Under the pieces are notes generated by a model. The model had not been told where the DNA came from. It did not search any database and was given only the letters and a program-made list of their open reading frames with translations. 64,000 nucleotides of DNA from Chelonoidis abingdonii. Taxonomy: Eukaryota; Chordata; Testudines; Testudinidae. This document shows positions 1 through 13,431 of this stretch, piece after piece. The stretch covers positions 64,439,458 through 64,503,457 of the forward strand of contig NC_133777.1 of the NCBI RefSeq assembly GCF_003597395.2, given 5' to 3'. The translations under genes were made by a program, and so were the position numbers. How positions within the stretch are numbered: the first letter of the stretch is position 1; each line of letters opens with the position of its first letter.

Positions 1-1990
1 CTGGGAAGTTATTCTTTCATATTCTCAAGGTGACCAGTGGTATTTCAGAGTTCTATACTTTGGGAAGACTCTGAACTTTCTAAAACTGGCTGAAGAGGTT
101 CAACAAAAGAGGATTTTTTCATGTACGTTTGTGCGACTGTTCAAGAATTGTAATTTTGCTGCACTTAGCCATACAGTTTTCCAGGCCCCCGAATTCCCAC
201 ACTCACAACACAGTCCCTTATGAGGGAGCATCTTCAAATCACAATTTTTCATAAACATATCTCTACAACTTTAGCTGTGGCATTTTGGACAGGGGTCAGA
301 GGAAGCTAGAAGGTGGGTATGAAGAAGACCAGTGATGAGAAGTTTGTTTGCTGAGACAGGAAAAGATAAGGGCATGTACAACTAATTTTGCCGTAGGGAT
401 AGTGATATTGTCAAGGGATTTGGTCACAGCTTGGATATTTGGAGGGGGAGGAGAACCAGGAGTTAAAGATGACTTGTAGCATGTAGGAGAATGGAGGTGT
501 TAACTGAGGTGTAGGATGGCTGTAGTTTTAGCTGTGTTGCATTTAAGGTGATTGCATACCATCCGGGTTGCTGTGTCGGCCAATGAGTGAGAGAAAGAAG
601 ATCGAATAGATGTGTGGGGTGGTATCTTATTAATGTAGAACATATGTTAAAGCTAAAACGCTTTCCGTTCACTACTGTACAGATTAACTCTGTGCTAAAC
701 TGCCTCTCTGCATCTGACAGGTCTGATTGTAGAGTATATTATTAGCTCATAATAGTCCTACCATCTTGTTCAGTGAAGATAAACTGGTCTTTATTGGTCA
801 ACTATCTGACATGAATTGACAGCACTAGAGAGAGAGAAATTTCTTTTCATATGTTTCTAAAGGTCACATAACGGCTTTCAAGATGTAGTGTAACTGTGTG
901 TAGATTGTTTTCAAAATCCCTGACCATAATTATTGATGGCAGCAGAATTAGTCTTGAGGGTTGCCATTTCATGCAGAGAACTAAAATTACAGGCTGGAGT
1001 TTCAAAGTGAAAGAAGTGATATTAAGGTTTTTCATTGTGTTGTCAGATTCCGTCGCTATTCCATGTGGTGGTTGTTACTGAGAGACTCCTCAGAATACTG
1101 AGAGACTAAGGGAAGTTGTAAAGTGATTTTGAACATAGCTGAAGCTGTGAACGTTTCCTAGCATGAACATGAAGTCGTGAGTAGAAGAGGCTGAAATTGT
1201 CTGATAGAGCATTCGTCCTCCTCTCTGTCTGGCATTAAGATGACCTAATGGCATTGCAAATCCATGTCAAGGATTTTGTCTCTGGGATTTATACAGTATT
1301 TGCATAAAGTCAATAATTGCAAGCGGAAAGTTGCTTCCACGGTAGCCTAATTAAGAGAAACATGAGAGAGAAAGGAAAGTTAAGGAAGAAAACATACAGA
1401 GAAAAGAGGTGACTGTCAGTGCTCCATTGTGAGCACTAACATTTTATCATGATAAATTTTGTGGAAAATCATGCATTATAATGGTAGAAGTTCAAAATTG
1501 ATGGTAATAGAAAAATTTAAGAAATTCATTGTAAGGCAAGTCCTCTAAATTTGTTTAAAACAGACTATTTTACATTTAAAGAGGACATGGCATGCACTCT
1601 TAACGGCAAGTCTCTATCCCTTGCCCCTTCCTTTATTCCTGCATGTAGTATATTCTCTAATATGTTAATTCTTTAAAATGTCCTAGTTATTAAATTATAC
1701 ATTTCAGTGATAATTATGGGCAAATGATTTACCTACCTTCTTTCTCCTCAAGAAAATCTATAGATGCAAATATGCTTTCCAAAAAAAGTTTATCATAACT
1801 AACATTATATTAAATATCAAAATAATGTTTTTTTCTAATGTTGAACCTTTGCTAGTGTCCTACCAGGTTGGGCTGCCCAACTGTCCTGTACAGGCCTTAC
1901 TAGAATGTTCATTATATAATGTTCACTATTTCTTAGTGGTTCAGCTATAGTTAGTTTTTGAACGAACTCTTTTATATTACTCTTTCTCTT
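1..1990. other. No gene seen; AT-rich non-coding DNA
   Basis: No open frame here resembles a known protein and none is longer than about 70 codons. I see no repeat that I can classify. Probably intronic or intergenic DNA. Confidence 0.6.
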
Positions 1991-1994
1991 TTAT

Positions 1995-2095
1995 GGAATA
2001 TAGTTCTTTTTGTTCTGTGTTTGTATTGAGGTCCTGGTCCACAACTAGGATTCCTAGGCAGTACCACACTGCTAATACTTCAGCTAATGGACTAA
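1995..2095 (+). repeat. L2/MIR-type 3' tail fragment
   Basis: The stretch reads ttttgttctgtgtttgta, then a block resembling aggtcctggtccacaact and ggattcctaggcagtacc. It resembles the common 3' tail of amniote L2-mobilised SINEs. A closely similar string occurs at 4,745-4,870 in the same orientation, so at least the repeat nature is visible inside the window. No tRNA-like head can be seen upstream, so this looks like a 5'-truncated copy. The family name is from memory. Confidence 0.5.
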
Positions 2096-2099
2096 TGAG

Positions 2100-4740
2100 T
2101 TATGTGTGCATGTTTAGAAGATTCTATCCACAGTGTCATTGTTCATCGGTCTCTACAAGTTCTCAACCATGTTCATGTAATGTGTGATCAGTTTGAGTTT
2201 TAATGCTTCACTGGTATGCCCATCTTTCCCTATTTGCCCAGAGAGAAAATAGGCTTTATTTAATAAAAGCCTAAAGGGTACAGCCAAAATTAAGAATCTC
2301 TATGAGAGGATTTTTTTTCTTTAACATTTCAATAATCAGGTCAGAACTATGGAGTAAAGCCAACTCCGGTAAAAGATGAATTTCTGCTGAAGCAGCTGAA
2401 TAAAGTCTCAAGGCATCAAGTCTATTTCAGTCTGTATTTTGTGCTATTGTAGGCTGAATTTGGTTTACCTAACACACCAGAACATAGGACCCACTTCTCT
2501 AAAAATCCAGGTTCTATTTCTTCATTTGTTTTTGAGCCAAAGGCTGTTCAGCTAATAGCTGCTGGAATCTAAACATGAAAATCGGAGGTAGGCTCGAATC
2601 TAAACACCCTTACACTTTGTGTGGTTTGCAATTCAAATTTGGCTTTCCTTCCTGCCTATGCAGAGCAGCAGCATTTGTTAGTGGTAACAGTACTTTTTGT
2701 AACCAAGTACCACAGGCAGTTGAACAATACCAAATAATCCCAGCCTCCTCACTACATTATATTAATTATAGTGTACAAATGGCACAAACCTGTTAATGTT
2801 TGACTTGCAGTGTTATCTCTTTCCAACACCAAGAAGATATTGTCCCATGTGGCAGGCATTTGTTTTAAAAGCTTTTGAAAATACTAACTGCACAAGGATA
2901 CTTATCTGTACTAAGGCTTTTGTGTATGAAAAGCTGGTTTGTTTTAAGTGAATGAATGAGCAATTATGTTCTCAAAAGAGGATTTAGAGGGAGATACAAT
3001 ATTAGACAAGATTGAAAGTAACACATTGGCGGTGAAATATATTGAATTATATACTTACTCCCAGAGAGTATTACTGAATAATGACTTTGACTATTACAAT
3101 GAAATAGTGTATTACGGGAATAAACAATTGTCAATAAGGTATTTAAAATCTCAGCTTCTGAACCCAGAATGCTTAAATGGTACCTGTTAACAGCAAATAA
3201 GATACTTTACCTTTTCAGATGGTAATTGGTTAGGAGTATTTTGTATCAACCTTAGGGTGAAGGGAGGGTTATATTCCTCTGCCTAATGCCCATTTGTTCA
3301 CATCGCAAAGCTAATCTCGTAGTTTTTCACAAAATTGGCAATCTCAGGAGAAACAAACTAGCATGGAAGTTAAATTACCTCTCACCCTAAAGGAGGCAAA
3401 GGATATTCTTAGATGACTATATGTATACTGTACATAATTGATTTGTTGAATAGTAGGGCTAAGGATTAAGGAAATAACCTTAGAAGTAAGAATAAAGCCT
3501 TAAAGTTCTTTAGGTGAATACCATTTGTGTAATTTTATAGCAGAATGTAATTTTTACTGACACATAGTATATTGGTTGTCTATAAACTCAAATGTATACT
3601 GGAGAGTGCATTATCATACATTGTCTGCTGACTACCTACCTTAGTTTTTTCAATAGTGCCCGTCACCATCATACATAAGTGTTAGAATTACGATGATTGA
3701 ATTTAATTCTAGAAAAGAAAGCAATAACTTTTCACTTGCAAATCAGTGTAGGTGGAGAGTAGGCGTGTTAGTAAAGAAAGGGATCCAAGTACCATTGTTT
3801 TCCATGCACAGTGAACATGAACAGTGCTCTGTTCCGTAGATTTGAGTTTAAGGGCTTTTTCTTGATTTATATAATAGTAAAGGATTAAATTCTTCCCCCC
3901 AGCAGTGCAATTAATCTAGACTTTCCTAAAAACCTTTTCAAGAGACTTACAGATTTAAGGAAAAGAATCTCTGTAAAGTACTATCAGTTGTTCCTTTAGA
4001 TAATATTCAGTAATTTAACTTTAAAGAGTTTTAAGTTGTATAACAAGACCAAACTTTGGGAGCTCTCTCTTTATTACTGCTTAATAATGATTCATCTCTT
4101 CGGTACAGGACAAGCAGTATTGGTTTGAATCACTTCCAAACTGAGTTCTAGAACTAATTGAACAATATTGATTCAGTGCTACACAGTTTTTCAAATCAAA
4201 TAGTAGATGAGTAATCGTTTCCATTATTACCCCAACTCCACCATTGCTAATGACAGGAATTTGATGTATTTGCCAAAAAAGTAAGTAGGCATGGGGTAAA
4301 AGAAGGATAGAAAAGGTGGATGCAGGAATTGATGGTCAGGAGAGAACTGAGAGAAAGTTATAAAAGAAAGGAAGAAAAGTTCAGCAGGTGATGCATGATT
4401 TCTTCTCCAAATTGTATAATTCAAGATGGTGGATATCAGCTATCACTAGTTTGGAAGATAGTATTGTATTTTTATAGTTAACCAACCTGCAGGCTTTGAA
4501 ACTGGCAATGCTACTATGCTTTGTGCAAAACCCACCTACTCCAGAAAAACACAAAGTGCTGAAAATCTCTAAACAAAATTGCTTGTCAAATTAACCTCCT
4601 CAAGTTCTTTTCCTTTTTGTTATAATTTCCAAGAAAAATCACAACAATGACACAAGATCAGAACAAGATAAACAAATATTTGCCAGCAACATAAATAATT
4701 ACTGTTGTTACTGTTCTTATCATTGTATTGTAGTTTTATT
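2100..4740. other. No gene seen; AT-rich non-coding DNA
   Basis: An open frame of 74 codons at 2,966-3,190 has no recognisable motif and no supporting context. No repeat is recognised. Confidence 0.55.
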
Positions 4741-4744
4741 ATTA

Positions 4745-4870
4745 TAATGGGTTGTAAGCTCTTTTGATCACGGGCCATTTTTTGTTCTGTGGTTTTACAA
4801 CATCTAGCATATTGCGGTCCAGGTCCATGACTGGGGTTCCTGGGTTACCACAAGAAAAAATATAAGACAA
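4745..4870 (+). repeat. L2/MIR-type 3' tail fragment
   Basis: Contains ggttgtaagctcttttgatc, then ttttttgttctgtggtttta, ggtccaggtccatgactg and gggttcctgggttaccac. This matches the copy at 1,995-2,095 and the general L2/MIR tail pattern (attgtaagctct...tgtacagcacctag). It appears 5' truncated. Confidence 0.5.
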
Positions 4871-4879
4871 TTTAAATCC

Positions 4880-7800
4880 CATATCTCTTAATAAAGATCT
4901 TCTCACAAAACTCAAAGGCTTTGATACATCTGCAGGTTGAATTCCTCAAGTTCTTGACATTGATTTGAGCAGAGTTTCTGGTTTTGTTTTCTGCAACGGA
5001 TGCATGGTAGCCTGTTGTAATTTCGAGACAAACTGAAAGGGTTGTCGACAGCTCTGGGAAGTTGCAAGGAACTCCTGTCACACTGATAATGGCTTCTGAG
5101 ACCAGGAGCAGCTTTACTTAAGTTAAACTTTTTCAACCCTGATTTTGATAAGTAGTCTTCTGAACTGCCTGACCTGTTGTTGTGTGAGCAATCAAAATAG
5201 CTACCTTACGCCCTGATAAACAGGCAATTCCATTCTTCCTAGCTTCCACAATTTTAAAACTATTTCATCAGCTCTGTATAAATCTCTCTCTCCTTTTTTA
5301 AAAGAAGATTCTTTGTCACTTCTTGCCACATGTAGATTGTATGTGTCAAGGGGCTGACGCACAAAAGTATTCAGTCTTTTAAGGAGCTGCCACTAGAGTG
5401 CCTAATAGACTGTCAGTTTGAATGTTTAAATGGGATTCAGTGAAAAAGAGAATAATGCATATAACAAAAGGGCTAGTGAGTAGACTAGGAAAAAGCATCG
5501 GTTCCAGTGACGTCATGACTGGCAATGCTGTACTCACAGTAACTGTGTTTAGATACTGATAGTAATGGAAAAAATGGTGGGGAGACTAGGGACATTGTCA
5601 GGAAAGGAGAGGCAATTAGTGGGAAAGGTAGGCGTGGAACTAGATAAAAGATGAGAATGGTTAGAATTCCATTAATCATGTTGATAACCTTTCAGGGCCT
5701 GATTTTTAAGACCCGTCTTCCCTTGTCATGCTAGCTATTGGAGCACAATTTCATGGGTACAATTGAGGGTGCTTAGATGTGTAACTGATTGGCCCTACAA
5801 TCAGAGGGTTAATCATCTCTTTGTCACCTACAGATAGCTGAATCCTCAAAACTGTACCTGCAATCATTTGTGAAGATGGGTTAAAGCCCTTTAAAACTCA
5901 ATCCCTTTATGTCAGCAGCCCCTAGCATGGCACTGGCTTAACAATGGCCCAGGAAAGGATAGAAAGTATGGTAGAAGTAACTACTGCAATTGGTGAAATG
6001 ATGGGTCTGAATCTGTGCTGCTTTCATTTAAAAGCATTTGTATTTTGCTCTTCACAATAAGACACATTCCTCTATAACTGAAGAATCCATACTTGACTGC
6101 TGTGGATCATGTGTGTGTGTGTATGTGTTGGCTTTCACCCTAGACTTTAGTCATTGGTTCAGAAGGGGTAGGACCTAAGGAAGGTATAAAACACTCTGTG
6201 CCAATGCCTGTAGTTGCATCTCAAGGATCAGAAGCAAACCACCCCAAGATTCTTCACCTGGAGTGAAGTTTGAAGTTCCAACTTCTCTCAACTATCATTT
6301 CTCTTCTTTTTCTCCAATCTCCACCACTTTATTTAGATTTGAAGTTTCAAGAGGACCGATGGACTTCTAGAGCTGAGACCCCTCTGAGATGTTTGTTGGG
6401 GTGTCAGGATTTTATAGTACTGTAAATAATGTTGACTGAGAATTTGCATAAGGAAATTTCTATAGGAAATCTCAGTTTTGCAGTCTCCCCCCCCCCCCAC
6501 CAAAAAATGAAATGAAATACTTTGGTTTTGGATTGACCTGAATTGAAACATTTGGCTTGTCAAACAAAATTCAAATATTTAGTTTCAGGTCAGTTTGACA
6601 TTAATGTCTTCCTGAGCTGCCATAGCACTGTATGTAGTTCAGGTGCCTCATGTCCCCATGCTCCCCTAAGGGACAAGATCCCTGGCCAGACTACATCTCC
6701 AGTGGTGCGCCCTGGTCTGCCTTTTGGCTGAATCACCATGGTGTCTCCTGAGAGTCCATGGGCACAGTGCTTCATGGGAGATGTAGACTAGCCAGGAGCT
6801 CAACCCATAGAGGTGAATACGGGCATGAGGTACCCAAACTATAACTCCCCTGATGGCTCTAGCAAACACAATTTGATGATGAATCTAGCTGAAATGAAAT
6901 GTTCTGACATCTCGGAATTGAAATTTTGTTGGAACTTTTCATTCTACCCCCCCTCCCCCAAAAAAGGTATTTCATCCTTATTCAGTACAAAAATATAAAA
7001 ATAGTGATTCCAAAATTCTGAGTTTTGATCAGTAATCTGTGAACATCCTCCACCAATAGCTGGGGGAACACTTCAAAGCTAGGTCACTTCAATTTGGTTC
7101 AGTAAGTGATGTGAATGTGTTTCATAAAGTTTATAGAAAACTCATGTTTCTTTTCTTTCTGTGTGGGTATCACTGTGATAATTTTTAAATGTTAATCATA
7201 TTCTCCAATCTTAAAATAAAAATCAATGGTCAGTTCTGAGTAATGAATGGTGATGGGTGAATATCTAAAAGACTGGAAGTTCCATTTGATAAACATCCAA
7301 AAGTTCAAAGGGTTATTCAAGCTATCTGGCTTGGAAACTTGTGTAAAGAGGCTATTTTATTTTATTTTTTATTTTTATGAGATTTCTATTAATTCTTAGT
7401 TTCAGCTAGATCTGATATACCCTAAGATTAATCATTGTCTAACATTTTTATTTATGCACCTCCATCCAATACCAGAATATACCAATGCATGTGGGAAATC
7501 AGATCATTTATTTATTTATTTATTTTACTTCAGGCTTTTTCCATCTTCCAAAAAGAAAAATTAAAGTTCAGTTTGAGGGAGACATCATAGTATTTTCATG
7601 ATGACCAAAGCAGAATTTAAGATAATTTAGTTAACTGAATACTAGAAATAGTTTATAAAGCAAACATATTATTTATGTTGCTATCATTTAACCTAGCTAT
7701 ATTTGCTTCCCTTGATGCATCTGGTTCCTGTCTCTGCGTGGGACAGTATGGGAGTTAACAGGAAGTTTGGCAAAGAAAAATATCCTGAAGGGTGTGTTGC

Positions 7801-8480
7801 AATTTAAGCTTCTTTCTGTGGCTTAATGCTTTATACTACAGTCCGTTCTTATTTTACCTTGAATCAGTTTGCTTGTGGCTAACAACGCTAACTTTAATTC
7901 AGTTTGTTTATGTCTGTGTAGTATGACATTAATTATGATGGACAACATTTTTACTCTTCTGATTCCTCTGAACAGAAGACATACATGTTTCAATATGAAT
8001 GCAAAACAGCAGAGCCAAGGACAGCATGGCAGCTGTTAGTCAGGATTATTGTTAACACTAGGAATGATGATAAAACCTCCCAGGGAAGAGAATGGTGCTT
8101 CCAGTGTTTTTCTCCAAACGAAACTCTTAAAAATCCTCTAATGTGATGTTAATTTAAAGAGTAATATATCTTGACTGTTGTTCCAACTAGCAAAAGGACC
8201 TATTCCACCTTCAAAATAAACAGCCTGCAAATGATTATTTTTTGCTTCCTTCAAATCTGAAAAAAATAGTCTTAGACTATAAAAAAAACTCTTCTGAACT
8301 AAAGCACGGTTGAAGTAGCAGCTTTTAAACTTATATAGTCAGTTTGAACCCCATGAGATTTGAAATGGTATGTGACGGCATCTACAGGACTTTTGGTGCC
8401 CCTTGAAGAGGGCCCACAGCACACTATTGTACACCCAATCACATTGGTGCTGTTGAGGGGAAGTCTGACTGACCAACCAA
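4880..8480. other. Mostly unclassified non-coding DNA with simple repeats
   Basis: Contains a short TG run near 6,108-6,126, a C-tract at about 6,487-6,499, a second C-rich tract near 6,945-6,958 and a TTTA-rich stretch at 7,507-7,525. Around 6,500-6,960 the base pattern (gaaatgaaat, gattgacctgaa) resembles the repeat that flanks the Penelope-like element near 39,455-39,480, so an old unclassified repeat may lie here. No coding evidence. Confidence 0.45.
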
Positions 8481-8489
8481 CACCAGACA

Positions 8490-9106
8490 TCTGTTGGAAG
8501 ATAATATGGCAAAACTCAATTTTTTCATTTAGTTATTGGAAAGTATTGGGGACAACTGTTTTGTTTCAGAAAGTGGGGGACGTAACCAGGGGAAAGTCAT
8601 GTTAGGCTTGATTCTGACCAACAGGGAGGAATTGGTGATGAATCTGAAAATGGAAGGCAAATTGGGTGACAGTGATCATACAGGATCGCTTTCATGATCC
8701 TAAGGAAAAGGAGTCAGAGAAGCAGAATAAAGACAATGGACTTCGAAAAAGTCAACATTAATAGATTCAGAGAACAGGTAGGGAAGGTCCCATAGGAAGG
8801 AAATCTCAAGGTAAAAGAAATTCAGGAAAGCTGGAATTTTCTCAAGGAGACAGCAAGGGAAACTAGGTTAGATATTGGGGAGGGGGGGAGGAAGGGGATG
8901 TTCTAAATATAAATAAGGGTAGTAATGAACTGGAATAGGCTTCCAAGGGAGGTTGTGGAATCCCCATCATTGGAGACTGTTAAGAAAAGATTGATGAACA
9001 CCTGTCATAGATGATCTAGGTATATTTGGTCCTGCCTCAGCGGAGGAGGCTGGACTTGACAACCTCTTGAGATCTCTTTAAGGCCTATATTTCTATAATT
9101 CTATAA
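8490..9106 (+). mobile_element. CR1 LINE, internally deleted, 3' end intact
   Basis: The 5' part (about 8,600-8,690) reads through the end of the CR1 endonuclease region (a frame with 'LTNREELVMNLK' followed by 'LGDSDH', the last residues of the APE-type nuclease). At about 8,870 it jumps straight to the 3' terminal part, with the end-of-ORF signature around 'PREVVESPSLETVKKR' near 8,950, and finishes in the octamer-like tail ttctataattctata. Almost the whole reverse transcriptase is therefore missing. The start is approximate. Confidence 0.8.
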
Positions 9107-9109
9107 TGG

Positions 9110-11940
9110 CCTGGGGATTTCTGGAGTCCCATTTGGGTGTGCCATTGTGGTTATGTCTGTACAAGGAAATTGTATAAGTATTCTTATGAATCTTCTTATG
9201 AATTCTTGTTTTAACCACTCTGTCATCTAGTCCTACTCAGAGAAAAGTTTACTACCAAACTACTTGCACCAGGGCTACACTAGGGCTTCCATTCTACTAG
9301 CACCAGTGGAGCTGCATTGGTGCTAGACAAATGTGGTGAAACATTAACCAAGTGCAGCCTATCCAGCTAAACTGAGGACCTTAGAAAGAGGCTGGAATAT
9401 TTTCACAGGGAAAAAGAAAGGGGTTTACTGTTAGCAGCCAGCCCTGGGAGTTTGGAAACCGGAAAGCTGCCCTGTTTGTTGCTGTTTGTTGTTTATAGTA
9501 TTTGTTTTTAGAGTTTAAAGCCGGAAGCAGCATGAAGAAAATGTAGCCAGAGGTTGTGCTGGTTTATGTCTGTGTCCTCTAATTACACAAAACTCCCTTG
9601 TAAATTAAACCTGGGTTTTTTTTTGCCTAACCTGGATCTCCTGCTAAATTTCTGTCCAGATGCAACAAATACTAAACACTGAAAATCCATGTATAAAACA
9701 GAAAATCCATTCATCCTTAATCCTTTGCCACATTCACTTCCTGGTCCCATCCAGTTCTGGCAATGGACTTCTGCACCGGAGAATGTTTGTCTTGGTTCTC
9801 CTCTCTCTTTGCAATAGTGTCTGGATTATGTGAGCACAAAACATGAATGATGCCCTTAAAAGGTTGATTTGAAGACGTGTTTATTGCAAGGAGGCCATTT
9901 CAGAAAATGTTTGGCCTTGAGGCAATCATTTCTAGAAAGATAATTAGCATTCTTTATATTGCCGCAGATTTATGTGCTTTTTTGGGTGGGAGGGGAAGTG
10001 ACCCATGCTCTAACTAAATGACATCTCTGATGTGTCTGTAGTACTTACTACAGTAAATCAGCAGATTAGTTCTTTGATCATGAATTCATTTTAGTAATCT
10101 TAATTGCATTCTATACTCTCTTTCTTTAAGGAAGAGATCCCCTTCTCATATAGAGAGTAAAATAAACATCTCATTAGTTCTTGGCTCTATCCCATTATTA
10201 TTTCAGAGAGAGAGTGTAGTTTTTTATTGCAAGAGTGAATGGACCAGAAAGAAGCCATTACAGGTCATGGGCATAACTTGTTTGGTCCTTCCTCCCTCCC
10301 CCCGATACTGGTTCCACTCCTACTTTTGGCTACCTGTTTTGCTGATAACTTGCCAGTTAGCAGACATTTATCAAATGCCAACTCCCATGTTGCTGAGCAT
10401 TATTAAATAAGCAGTTTACCAGATGTCTATATTATTACATCTTTAAATAAAAGTACACCGCTCAGTGTCAGCATCTTATTTATGGAATGTTTTTGGCTCC
10501 TGAGCTGCTTGTTGAAATTGTTGTAAGCCATTTGGTCACTGAAAAATAATTGTGTATTGCTGTAGACAACAAGCTGTTTGCATTAATTAGCAATCAAAGC
10601 ATATTGCTGAATGGAGACTAGCATGTCTTTGACATCTCTGCAGATCCTGGTAATTGAAGCTGTGCAAAATCATGGATTTTGCTTTGCTGCATGTTCATTA
10701 TATGAACTTCTAGTCCATCTGCCTATATAGCCATCTGCAAAATCACTAGGGAAGCAGTGTAGGGAAGTATAATGTAAGGTTAGAGGAGCAGCATATGGAC
10801 AGAGCAAAGGAGGGGGTCAGTCAAATGCTGCAGTCAATTGTCCAGAGCACTTCCAAGTAACTTTTTCAAACTTCCATAAGTGAGCATCTTGTGTAATTGC
10901 TTATGTGAAGAATATTGTATTCGTCGGTGTTCAGCACCATTTTACTGCACCAAGTTGTGTGACTCAATTAAAGGAGTGATGTAATCACATTTATGATAAT
11001 AAGAATGGCTTTACCTAGCCTGGAGCTCTGGATGAAGCACATTAGACATATCAGAGGCAGAATGGAGCACTTTCAAACGATAACATAAAAAAACAATACA
11101 ACAATGGGGGAAACATACAGAGTATGGACAGGTTTGTTACAAGGGGGTGGGTTGCAAGGAAATCTTAGGTTTCCTTTTCATCCCCAGTGATTTTGAAGAA
11201 ACTGGAGACCAGAGTTAAGAGACGTGCATGCTCCTAGACAGCAGCGCTTCCATGCAGTGGCTTATGCAGAATGATCTGTCTTTCGTGCCTCTCGGCCAGA
11301 AGTGGAAGTGATGTTCACTCATGCTAAGAATAGCTGAAAGAGCATCAAAAGACTGAGAAGCATTTTTCTACCGAGCAGAAGCAATCTGGCCCATATGGAC
11401 ATAGGAGAGTGAAGCCAAAAGAAATGATCTTCTAGAAATGACGCTGTTATCTCCTTTTTTCTTAATCCATTAGCCCTCTCCCTTCCCCATCACACTGTGA
11501 ACATTGTAGGATACCCAATAGATCCTAACCAGCAATCATTTTAGATCAATAGTGGCTGAAAATTCTAAGATTCCCTGGAACCATAAGTTCCTGTCCCAGT
11601 AGCACTGATTCAGCTCTTTAGCTTTTTTTAGGCATATAATTAATACATGGGCATGACTCAAACTCCTTCAATACTAGGGAAACTTTACTCTGGATGCCCT
11701 GTCTCTCTGTAAGAGACGTGAACCAGATCACTGGATCCCAAACCCATGATCTTCAGGGAAGTTTAGGTTCAGAGCCAAACTGCATAGATTGGGCACATCT
11801 AATTGAAACAGAAATTTAAATCCCATTCACCTTCCTGGAAGGAAAAGGGGGTATTGTGTTGGGTCTCTCAAAACTGAGATTATGTCTATTCTGGGTAGAT
11901 GTTGGTTCATTTGCCCCCTGCTGTCATTTTCCCCAAATTA
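9110..11940. other. No gene seen; non-coding DNA
   Basis: Between about 9,250 and 9,620 the composition changes and could be an old unclassified repeat. From about 10,440 to 10,720 the sequence is AT-rich with homeobox-like TAAT cores and no repeat signature. No open frame of interest. Confidence 0.5.
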
Positions 11941-11944
11941 CCCC

Positions 11945-12431
11945 TGTTGTGGGGTGTATGTACCCCACTCCGGCCCTGCAACCAAAGGGTTAATACAGGC
12001 CACTGCTAATTGGCGGCCTCACAGTAGCTGGGATGATAAAAGGGCTGGGAAGTAGAGTGGCTACCAGAGGACTGGAGGAAGGAACTCCTGCCAGCAAGCT
12101 GCTGAAGAGCTACTCAGGGACAACACTCTAGAAAGAGATGAGCAGACTAACAAGCAGAAGAGCTGGCAGAAACCTGGGGGTAGGCAGGAAAGAGCTCAGG
12201 GCACAGTCAGAGTGTTTGAACCCTGATTTGGCTTACCAGCTTGAGGGCCCTGAGCTGGATCTCAGGGGAGTGGGTGGTCTTGGGTTCCCCTACCAACCTC
12301 CTGCTGGACATAAGAGCAGACATGAATTTCAGGTTCTTGGGCACCAGGAATAGATTAATACCCAGGCTGGGCTGAGTGAGCTCAGGTGCCGTGCCACATC
12401 TGGCCAGAAGGGGCACCGTTGCACCAACACA
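11945..12431 (+). mobile_element. LTR-like block (TG...CA), solo
   Basis: Begins TGTTGTGG and ends CCAACACA, giving the short imperfect inverted termini expected of a retroviral-type LTR. A TATA-like motif (gataaaagg) lies near 12,035, followed by a CAG-rich transcribed-looking region. I could not find matching target duplications, so the boundaries are tentative. The overlapping open frame at 12,138-12,353 has no family resemblance. Confidence 0.4.
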
Positions 12432-12497
12432 TTGACTCTCATACTCACACCTATGTTCAGTTTACTACTTATCCTTTATCTCAGAGGTACCTTTATT

Positions 12498-13431
12498 TAG
12501 GGTAACCAGGTGTCTGGTTTTTAACCAGAACCCCGGTCAAAAAAGGACCCTTGCGGCTCTGGTCAGCACTGCCAATTGGGCCATTAAAAGTCTGTTCAGT
12601 GGTGCAGTGGAGCTAAGGTAGGCTAGTCCCTACCTGTCCTGACTCTGCACTGTGCTCCAAAAGCAGCCAACAGGTCTGTCTCCTAGGTGGGGGGGCCATA
12701 GGGCTCTGCACACTGCCCCCACCCCGAGCACCAGCTCTGCACTCCCATTGGCCAGGAACTGCGGCCAATGGGAGCTGTGGAGGCAGTGTCTGCAGGCGAG
12801 AGCAGAGTGCAGAGCAGCCTGCCACACCTCTGCCTAGGAGCCGGACCTGCTGGCTGCTTCCGGAGCGCAGCACACAATCAGGACAGGTAGGGACTAGCCT
12901 GCCTTGGCCCCACTGCACCACTGACCAGGAGCCACCAGGGGTAAGCTCATGCCCCAATCCCTTGTCCCAGCCCCGAGCCCCCCCAAATCAGGAGGCCCCT
13001 CCTTCACCTCAACTTCCCTGCACTGCAACACCTTGCCCCAGCTCAGAGTCCCCTCCCACACCTTGAATCCCTCTGCCCCACCCCGCAGCCTGGAGCTCCC
13101 TCCTGCACGCCAAACCCCTCATCCCAGCCCCAGACAGACCCCTCAACCCCCTGCACCCCAATCCCGTGCCTCAAACCACAGCCCCCTCCTGCACCCTGAA
13201 CCCCTCATTTCTGGCCCCATCCTAGAGCTCAAACCCCCTCCCGAATACCAACCCCCTGCTCCAGCCCATTGAAAGTGAGTGAGGGTGGGGGAGAGCGAGC
13301 CACTGAGGGAAGGAGAATGTAGTGAGTGGGGGATAGGGCCTCAGGGAAGAGGTGGGGCAGGGGGCATGGCCTTGGGGAAGGGGCTGGGCTAGGGTGTTCA
13401 TTTTTGTGTGATTAGAAAGTTGGCTACCGTA
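12498..13431. mobile_element. hAT-like non-autonomous DNA element, GC-rich
   Basis: The left end TAGGGTAACCA pairs with the right end TGGCTACCGTA as an imperfect TIR. The flanks carry an imperfect 8-bp duplication (cctttatt left, ccttattt right), a length typical of hAT insertions. The interior is GC-rich, with degenerate C-rich minisatellite units (variants of ccccctcatcccagcccc) at about 12,950-13,270. The proline-rich 107-codon open frame there comes from those units, not from a gene. Confidence 0.6.

Noticed and set aside
12949..13272. 107-codon proline-rich open frame
   Set aside because: C-rich degenerate minisatellite inside a TIR element; no start context or conserved domain.
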